NCBI GenBank assembly: GCA_963844575.1
Contig: CAWJOU010000005.1
Coordinates: 2,294,001 to 2,358,000, forward strand
Length of the DNA stretch: 64,000 nt
Origin: DASZUK01 sp963844575
Lineage (GTDB): Bacteria > Actinomycetota > Acidimicrobiia > Acidimicrobiales > RAAP-2
Direction of reading: 5' to 3'
The notes below the pieces were generated by a model, which saw nothing but the letters and a program-made list of their open reading frames with translations, ran no database searches and was not told where the DNA came from. Of this stretch, positions 58,850-64,000 are shown piece after piece. The position numbers and the translations under genes are program-made. Every line of letters begins with the position of its first letter. Position 1 is the stretch's first letter.

Positions 58850-61711
58850 GTGACGACGAACCGGGCGAGGGTGCTGGCGATCGTGACGACCGCCGGTCTC
58901 GCCCTCCTCGGCCCCCTCGCCGTCGGAACTGTCGCTGCCGGAACGGTCGCCGCGGCCACGCCGGCGGCGACTGCCGGCCGGGTGCCGCTGGCCGCCGCGC
59001 CGGCCGTACCCCACGGCGCGGTCGTCGGGGCAACGCTCCCGTCCGACCAGCCGCTCTCGGCCGACGTGACGCTCGCCGTCGCCGACCCGACGGCGCTGGT
59101 GGCGTTCGTCGCAGCCGTCTCGACCCCCGGGTCCGCCGAGTACCGCCAGTACCTCGCGCCGGGCCAGTTCGCCAGCCGCTTCGGGCCGAGCCCGTCGGCG
59201 ATCGCCGGCGTCCGCGACTGGCTGACCGGTGAAGGGCTCACCGTCGGCCCGGCGGCCGGCGACGGCCTGTTGCTCCCCGTCCACGGTCCTGCGGCGGCGA
59301 TGGCCCAGGCCTTCGGGACGTCGCTCGCGTCGGTCCGGCTCCCGTCCGGGCAGACCGCGTACACCGACACCGTCGCCCCGACCGTGCCGAGCGGCCTGGC
59401 CGGCGTCGTCCACGGCGTCGTCGGCTTGAGCGACGTCGCCCGCTGGCATTCCGACCTCGAGATCGGTAGCGCCGTCCCCCCACAGGCCTGTAGTGCCGGC
59501 GGCGGTCAGGCCTTCGCCGGCGGTCCACTGACGTTCACCCAGCTCGCCTCGGCGTACGACCTGTCCGGTCTCTACCCGCAGGGCCGGACCGGGGCCGGCG
59601 TGACCGTCGCCATCTACGAGCTCGAACCGCACGCGACGGCCGACGTCCAGGCGTTCGAGCGCTGCTACGGCCTGTCGACCGCCGTGACGAACGTCACAGT
59701 CGACGGCGGTCCCGGCACCGGCTACGGCAGCGGTGAGGCCGCGCTCGACATCGAGGACGTCGCCGGCTTGGCCCCCGGGGCGAACATCCTCGTCTACCAG
59801 GGCCCGAACAGCACACGCAGCGGCGCCGGTTCCGGACCGCTCGACACGATGAACCAGATCGCCTCCGACGACCGCGCCCGCGTCGTGACGACGAGCTGGG
59901 GGGTGTGCGAGGAGACACTGACATCGACAGCCGCCGCCCTCGAGAACCGCATCTTCCAGGCGATGGCCACGCAGGGCCAGACGATGCTGGCCGCGTCCGG
60001 CGATTCCGGCTCCGAGGGCTGCTGGTACCAGGGGACATCGGCGAACCGGAACACAAACACGACACTGGGCGTGGGCGACCCGGCCAGCCAGCCCGACGTC
60101 ACCGGCGTCGGCGGCACCGCCCTGCCGACCGGCAGCCCCGCCGGCCAGACCGTGTGGAACGACTGCCAGGCCGCGCCCTCGACAACACGGCGCTGCGCCC
60201 GCAATCCCGACGCCGGCGCGTCCGGCGGCGGCGTCTCCCAGCTCTGGACGATGCCGTCCTGGCAGTCCGCGGCAGGAGCGACACGACTGGCTGGGGCGTC
60301 GACCGCGTGCTCCGGCTACTGCCGGGAGGTGCCCGACGTCTCCGCCGACGCCGCACCGGACACCGGCTACGTCGTCTACTACCGCGGCGGCTGGGAGGTG
60401 CTCGGCGGGACCAGCGGCGCCGCGCCGCTGTGGGCCGCCGTCATGGCCGTCGCCGACCAGGGCTGCGCCGGAGCGATCGGCTTCGCCAACCCCGCGCTCT
60501 ACCAGCTCGGTAGCGATCGGTCCGGGGCGTTCAGCGACGTCGCCACCACAGGCAACAACGACCTGACCCGCAACCACTACGTCGGCGTCGCCGTGCACGC
60601 CTATCCGACCGTCGCCGGCTACGACATGGCCACCGGCTGGGGCTCGCCGGTCGCCGCCACCCTGCTCGCCGACCTCCAGCCGGCCGGCGGCTGCCCAGCG
60701 GTCACCGCCGTCAGCTCGACCCACGGCCCGGTGACCGGCGGCGGCACCATCACGATCTTCGGCTCCGACCTCGCCGGGGCCAGCGCGGTCGACTTCGGCT
60801 CGCTCGGCGCGACGATCGTCGCCGCCACGACATCGCAGGTCACCGTGGCCCTGCCGGCCGCGCCGTTCGCCGAGACGGTCGACGTCACCGTGACCACGCC
60901 GAACGGCACGTCCGCGGCCACCGGTACAGCCCGCTACACGTTCGGCACACCGCGCAACGGCGTCGGCTACTGGCTGAGCGCCTCCGACGGCGGCATCTTC
61001 GCCTTCGGCGACGCCCAGTTCTACGGCTCGATGGGCGGCCAGCCGCTGAACCAGCCGATCGTCGGCGTCGCGGCCACCCCGGACGACGGCGGCTACTGGG
61101 AGGTCGCGTCCGACGGCGGCATCTTCGCCTTCGGCGACGCGGCCTTCTACGGCTCGATGGGCGGCCAGCCGCTGAACAAGCCGATCGTCGGTATCGCCAC
61201 GACGCCCGACGGGCGCGGCTACTGGGAGGTCGCGTCCGACGGCGGCATCTTCGCCTTCGGCGACGCCGCCTTCTACGGCTCGATGGGCGGCCAGCCGCTG
61301 AACCAGCCGATCGTCGGGATCGCCACGACGCCCGACGGGCTCGGCTACTGGGAGGTCGCGTCCGACGGCGGCATCTTCGCCTTCGGCAACGCCCAGTTCT
61401 ACGGCTCGATGGGCGGCCAGCCGCTGAACAAGCCGGTCGTCGCCATCGCGCCGACGACCGACGGGCGGGGCTACTGGGAGGTCGCGTCCGACGGCGGGAT
61501 CTTCGCCTTCGGTGACGCCCAGTTCTACGGCTCGATGGGCGGCCAGCCGCTCAACCGGCCGATCGTCGCCATGACGGGCACGCCCGACGGGCGCGGCTAC
61601 TGGGAGGTCGCGTCCGACGGCGGCATCTTCGCCTTCGGCGACGCCGCCTTCTACGGCTCGACCGGCAACCTGAACCTCGTTGCCCCGATCGTCGGCATGG
61701 CCGACACCTGA
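58850..61711 (+). CDS. Secreted sedolisin (S53) protease with prodomain, IPT/TIG domain and six C-terminal GYW repeats
   Basis: 953 residues. The order is a signal peptide, an S53 prodomain ('YRQYLAPGQFASRFGPSPS'), a catalytic domain, an IPT/TIG-type Ig domain ('PVTGGGTITIFGSDLAGASA') and six ~42-residue repeats from about residue 706. The catalytic Glu296 and Asp300 (GEAALDIE), oxyanion Asp385 (AASGDSGSE) and Ser522 in GGTSGAAP are all present. It is a paralogue of the protease at 16002, sharing everything but the Ig-like domain type. GTG 58850 follows AAGGGAG by 12 nt. It is probably secreted and wall- or surface-associated. Confidence 0.93.
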   Translation: MTTNRARVLAIVTTAGLALLGPLAVGTVAAGTVAAATPAATAGRVPLAAAPAVPHGAVVGATLPSDQPLSADVTLAVADPTALVAFVAAVSTPGSAEYRQYLAPGQFASRFGPSPSAIAGVRDWLTGEGLTVGPAAGDGLLLPVHGPAAAMAQAFGTSLASVRLPSGQTAYTDTVAPTVPSGLAGVVHGVVGLSDVARWHSDLEIGSAVPPQACSAGGGQAFAGGPLTFTQLASAYDLSGLYPQGRTGAGVTVAIYELEPHATADVQAFERCYGLSTAVTNVTVDGGPGTGYGSGEAALDIEDVAGLAPGANILVYQGPNSTRSGAGSGPLDTMNQIASDDRARVVTTSWGVCEETLTSTAAALENRIFQAMATQGQTMLAASGDSGSEGCWYQGTSANRNTNTTLGVGDPASQPDVTGVGGTALPTGSPAGQTVWNDCQAAPSTTRRCARNPDAGASGGGVSQLWTMPSWQSAAGATRLAGASTACSGYCREVPDVSADAAPDTGYVVYYRGGWEVLGGTSGAAPLWAAVMAVADQGCAGAIGFANPALYQLGSDRSGAFSDVATTGNNDLTRNHYVGVAVHAYPTVAGYDMATGWGSPVAATLLADLQPAGGCPAVTAVSSTHGPVTGGGTITIFGSDLAGASAVDFGSLGATIVAATTSQVTVALPAAPFAETVDVTVTTPNGTSAATGTARYTFGTPRNGVGYWLSASDGGIFAFGDAQFYGSMGGQPLNQPIVGVAATPDDGGYWEVASDGGIFAFGDAAFYGSMGGQPLNKPIVGIATTPDGRGYWEVASDGGIFAFGDAAFYGSMGGQPLNQPIVGIATTPDGLGYWEVASDGGIFAFGNAQFYGSMGGQPLNKPVVAIAPTTDGRGYWEVASDGGIFAFGDAQFYGSMGGQPLNRPIVAMTGTPDGRGYWEVASDGGIFAFGDAAFYGSTGNLNLVAPIVGMADT
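60965..61708 (+). repeat. Six ~126-bp coding repeats in the second sedolisin
   Basis: Units read GYWEVASDGGIFAFGDA then FYGSMGGQPLNKPIVG with few changes; the sixth diverges (FYGSTGNLNLVAP). Six units occur here as in the protease at 16002, and the last unit is the odd one in both, as expected for a closing blade or cap. Confidence 0.9.
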
Positions 61712-61778
61712 TCGGCTAAAAGGGAGCACGCTGGGCGAGCAGGTGGGCGGGCACGCAACGTCGGGCAGCCGCTAAAGG

Positions 61779-61784
61779 TACAAT
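61779..61784 (+). promoter_or_regulatory. -10 element TACAAT upstream of the acyl-CoA synthetase gene
   Basis: TACAAT in an AT-rich patch (AAAGGTACAATCTTAG) is the closest match to the consensus -10 in the window, 45 bp before ATG 61829. No clear -35 was seen. Confidence 0.45.
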
Positions 61785-61828
61785 CTTAGCGAGGACAGCC
61801 GGCGAGGCGGTGGAGGGCGATGGAGGGC

Positions 61829-63422
61829 ATGGCGGAGGTGCAGGAAGCCTGGCGGAGCGGTTGGCCGATCGTGAGGCGATCGTCACGGCGAGCGCGCTCA
61901 CTTGGGCCGAGCTGACGACGGAGCCGGCGACTGGCAACGTGTTGCTCGACGCGGCTGACCGTCGGACGGCCGTTGGAGTGGCGCCGTACGAGAGCGGCAG
62001 GAGCGGTCGCGCTTACCTCTTCAACGGCATGAGTACCTGAGGCGATGCTCGGCGCCTTCAAGGCCCGAGCCATCCCGGGCAACGTGAACTACCGCTACGT
62101 CGAAGCCGAGCTGCTCCAGCTACTCGGCGACATGGCGCCGCGGGCCATCGTCTTCGACGGTCGGTTCGCATCGCGACTGGCCGCGGTCGTCGACCAACTG
62201 CCGCAGCGGCCGCTCCTATTGCAGGTGGCCGCCGGCGGTGGGCCGGCGGAGCCGTTGCTGCCGGGCGCGGTCGACTACGAAACCGCACTGGCCGGCGCCA
62301 GCCTGGCTCGCCCACCGGTCGACTGGTCGCCGGACGACCTCTACACGCTCTACACCGGCGGGACGACCGGCCAGCCGAAAGGCGTCCTGTGGCGCCAGGC
62401 CGACGTCTTCGTCGCCGCGATGGGCGGGTGGAACTTCCGAGAACGGCGCGAGTGGCGGTCGATCGACGAGATCGTCGACACCGCGATCGCCCGGCCCGGA
62501 CCCTGCGCTCTGTCTGCGCGCCGTTCATGCACGGCACCGGCCAATGGGTGGCGTTCCAGGCTCTCCACGCCGGCGGATCGGTCGTCGTCCCGCCGGTCGT
62601 CGATCGCTACGACGCGGCGGATGTGCTCGACACCATCGAAGCCGAACGGGTGACGCTGCTCGTGATCGCCGGCGAGGCATTCGCCCGCCCGCTGCTCGAC
62701 GCCGTCGGCGGCCGGCCCCGCGACCTGACGTCGCTGACCACCGTCGCGTCGTCTGGGGCCGCCCTCTCGCCCGCGTCCGTCGAGGAACTGCGACGCCGGC
62801 TCCCTGGTCTGCGGGTTCGCGACACCGTCGGCTCGTCGGAGGCTGGCCTGCAGGCCGAGGTCTTCACGGCCGACGGGACCGGGCTCCCGCCGAGCTTCCA
62901 GCCGACGCCGGGGACGTGCGTCGATCGACGAGACGATGACCCGCGTGCTCGCGCCGGACCACGACGGTGTCGGGTGGCTGGCCCGGTCCGGTCGGGTGCC
63001 GCTCGGCTACCTCGGCGACGCCGAGCGGACCGCGCGCACCTTCCCGACGGTCGACGGCCAACGGATGGCCGTCCCCGGCGACCGGGCCCGCCTGCTGGCC
63101 GACGGTCGCATCGAGCTGCTCGGACGGGACGCGACGACGATCAACACCGGCGGCGAGAAGGTCTTCGCCGAGGAGATCGAGGCCGCCGTACGGGCCGACC
63201 CGGCCGTGCGCGACGTCGTCGTCGTCGGTCGACCGAGCGAACGGTGGGGGAGCGAGGTCGTCGCTCTCGTCCAGCCCGAGCCCGGCGCCACGCTCGACCG
63301 TGACCGGCTGCGGGCGACGTGCACCGACCGGCTGGCCCGCTACAAGCTGCCGAAGACATTCGTCGAGGTCGACGCGGTCCGGCGCAGCCCGTCCGGCAAG
63401 GTCGATCTCGGCTGGGCCCTGA
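61829..63422 (+). pseudogene. Acyl-CoA synthetase (AMP-binding, FadD-like), multiply frameshifted
   Basis: Fragments in three frames make up one ANL-family ligase: 'ERLADREAIVTASALTWAEL', 'MLGAFKARAIPGNVNYRYVE', the P-loop 'TLYTGGTTGQPKGVLWRQAD', 'CAPFMHGTGQWVAFQALHAG', 'VGSSEAGLQAEVF', 'GRIELLGRDATTINTGGEKV' and the C-terminal Lys motif 'SPSGKVDLGWA'. Breaks occur near 61845, 62015-62035 (in-frame stop), 62500, 62923 and 63410. The stretch about 61890-62010 is too degraded to align, so a true pseudogene is possible, though the error pattern resembles that in hisS/aspS. It would activate a fatty or sterol-side-chain acid to its CoA ester. The ATG is preceded by GGAGGG. Confidence 0.7.
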
Positions 63423-63428
63423 TCGGTC

Positions 63429-64000
63429 GTGGCCCCAGCCGCCGCCCCGTCAGTTGCCGCGCCGACGACACGCGCACCGGGTCCCGTCCCGCCCGCCTAC
63501 CGGCCGGACGATCGGTTGCCGGTCGGGCCCGACGACCCGGTCGACGCGGTCGTCGATGCCGTCCGCCGATGGGTCGTCGACCGGGTACCGGCCGCGTGGG
63601 TGGCCGCCGGGCAGGAAGGTGGCGCGGCGGCCGTCCGTCGGGTGCGGAGCCGGTCCGAGTACGAGGCGTGGTACCCGGTCTTCGCCGCTTCCGGGCTCGC
63701 CGTGCCCGGGTGGCCGACCGACTACGGGGGCCTCGACCTGGCGGCCGCCACCGTGCGTCGGATCGACGCCGAGCTGGCGCCGTACCACCTCGGTCGGCTC
63801 AACCCGCTCGGCCTCAACCTGGTGGCGCCGGCGCTGTTCGCCCACGGTACCGAGGCGCAGCGACGCCGGTACCTGCCGCCGCTCGTCCGCAACGAGGAGC
63901 GGTGGTGCCAGCTGTTCAGCGAGCCCGGTGCCGGCTCGGACCTGGCGTCGCTGGCCACCCGGGCCGTCCGCGACGGCGACGACTGGGTCGTCGACGGCCA
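63429..64000 (+). CDS. Acyl-CoA dehydrogenase (N-terminal part, runs off the window)
   Basis: From GTG 63429 the frame reads an N-terminal extension and then 'EYEAWYPVFAASGLAVPGWP', 'TDYGGLDLAAATVRRIDAEL', 'NLVAPALFAHGTEAQRRRYL' and 'WCQLFSEPGAGSDLASLATR', the FAD-binding blocks of acyl-CoA dehydrogenases. At least 190 residues are visible before the right edge; the catalytic Glu region lies beyond. It follows the acyl-CoA synthetase with overlapping or near-overlapping ends, so activation and first oxidation are paired. Fragments like this are common in sterol and branched-chain acid catabolism. Confidence 0.88.
   Translation, partial: MAPAAAPSVAAPTTRAPGPVPPAYRPDDRLPVGPDDPVDAVVDAVRRWVVDRVPAAWVAAGQEGGAAAVRRVRSRSEYEAWYPVFAASGLAVPGWPTDYGGLDLAAATVRRIDAELAPYHLGRLNPLGLNLVAPALFAHGTEAQRRRYLPPLVRNEERWCQLFSEPGAGSDLASLATRAVRDGDDWVVDG

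Overview
The window is very GC-rich, densely coded DNA that reads as a chromosomal segment of an actinomycete. Markers are a mycothiol ligase (MshC), a coenzyme F420:NADPH oxidoreductase, a mycofactocin-type SDR, phosphatidylinositol/PIM biosynthesis genes (pgsA, acyltransferase, pimA-like), an MmpL-type lipid exporter, an InhA-like FabI, frequent GTG starts and several start codons placed 6-7 nt after a TANNNT box (leaderless transcripts). The two secreted sedolisins with C-terminal GYWEVASDGGIFAFGD repeats suggest the Acidimicrobiia branch; that placement is inference. No rRNA, tRNA, CRISPR array, insertion sequence or phage gene was seen. No gene-free stretch exceeds about 300 bp.

Layout. 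1-9.3 kb is a catabolic/lipid region: a nitronate monooxygenase (cut by the left edge) diverging from an enoyl-CoA hydratase and a 2,4-dienoyl-CoA-reductase-like SDR; a tightly overlapping minus-strand operon P450 - cupin - P450 - mycofactocin-type SDR; and an MFS exporter divergent from a TetR regulator across a 30-bp palindrome. 9.4-15.9 kb is accessory: LysM/transglycosylase, a lower-GC pair with overlapping divergent starts (membrane protein and gamma-glutamylcyclotransferase), an ABC half-transporter, small membrane proteins including a 47-aa ORF, and a DHFR-like reductase. 16-25.9 kb holds the first sedolisin, a HAD phosphatase, an MmpL-type transporter, an NTF2-fold protein coupled to FabI, a DUF218 protein and a large Tat-exported protein related to the N,N-dimethylformamidase large subunit. 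25.9-28.6 kb holds the F420/NADP oxidoreductase, MshC and a coiled-coil membrane protein.

29-58.8 kb is a housekeeping backbone whose gene order follows the Mycobacterium tuberculosis Rv2614c-Rv2559c segment: thrS, HIT, pgsA, acyltransferase, pimA, pdxS, pdxT, yebC, ruvC-ruvA-ruvB, yajC, secD, secF, rel, hisS, aspS, rarA. Inserted into it are an EF-G-like GTPase with a repeat-bearing glycosyltransferase, an M48 protease with a Gly/Arg-rich N-terminus, a GT-C-like membrane protein, a response regulator, and an extra truncated SecD paralogue directly before full-length secD. 58.8-64 kb has a second sedolisin, a broken acyl-CoA synthetase gene and an acyl-CoA dehydrogenase cut by the right edge.

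Two window-wide oddities stand out. First, near-perfect tandem duplications with 15-17 bp units recur: 15 bp (in frame) inside genes, 16-17 bp at convergent gene ends, where they include the minus-strand gene's stop codon. Second, single-base indels cluster in hisS and aspS (54.9-57.3 kb) and again in the acyl-CoA synthetase gene (61.8-63.4 kb), while the genes between are intact. For the two essential synthetases this points to sequence error rather than gene decay.
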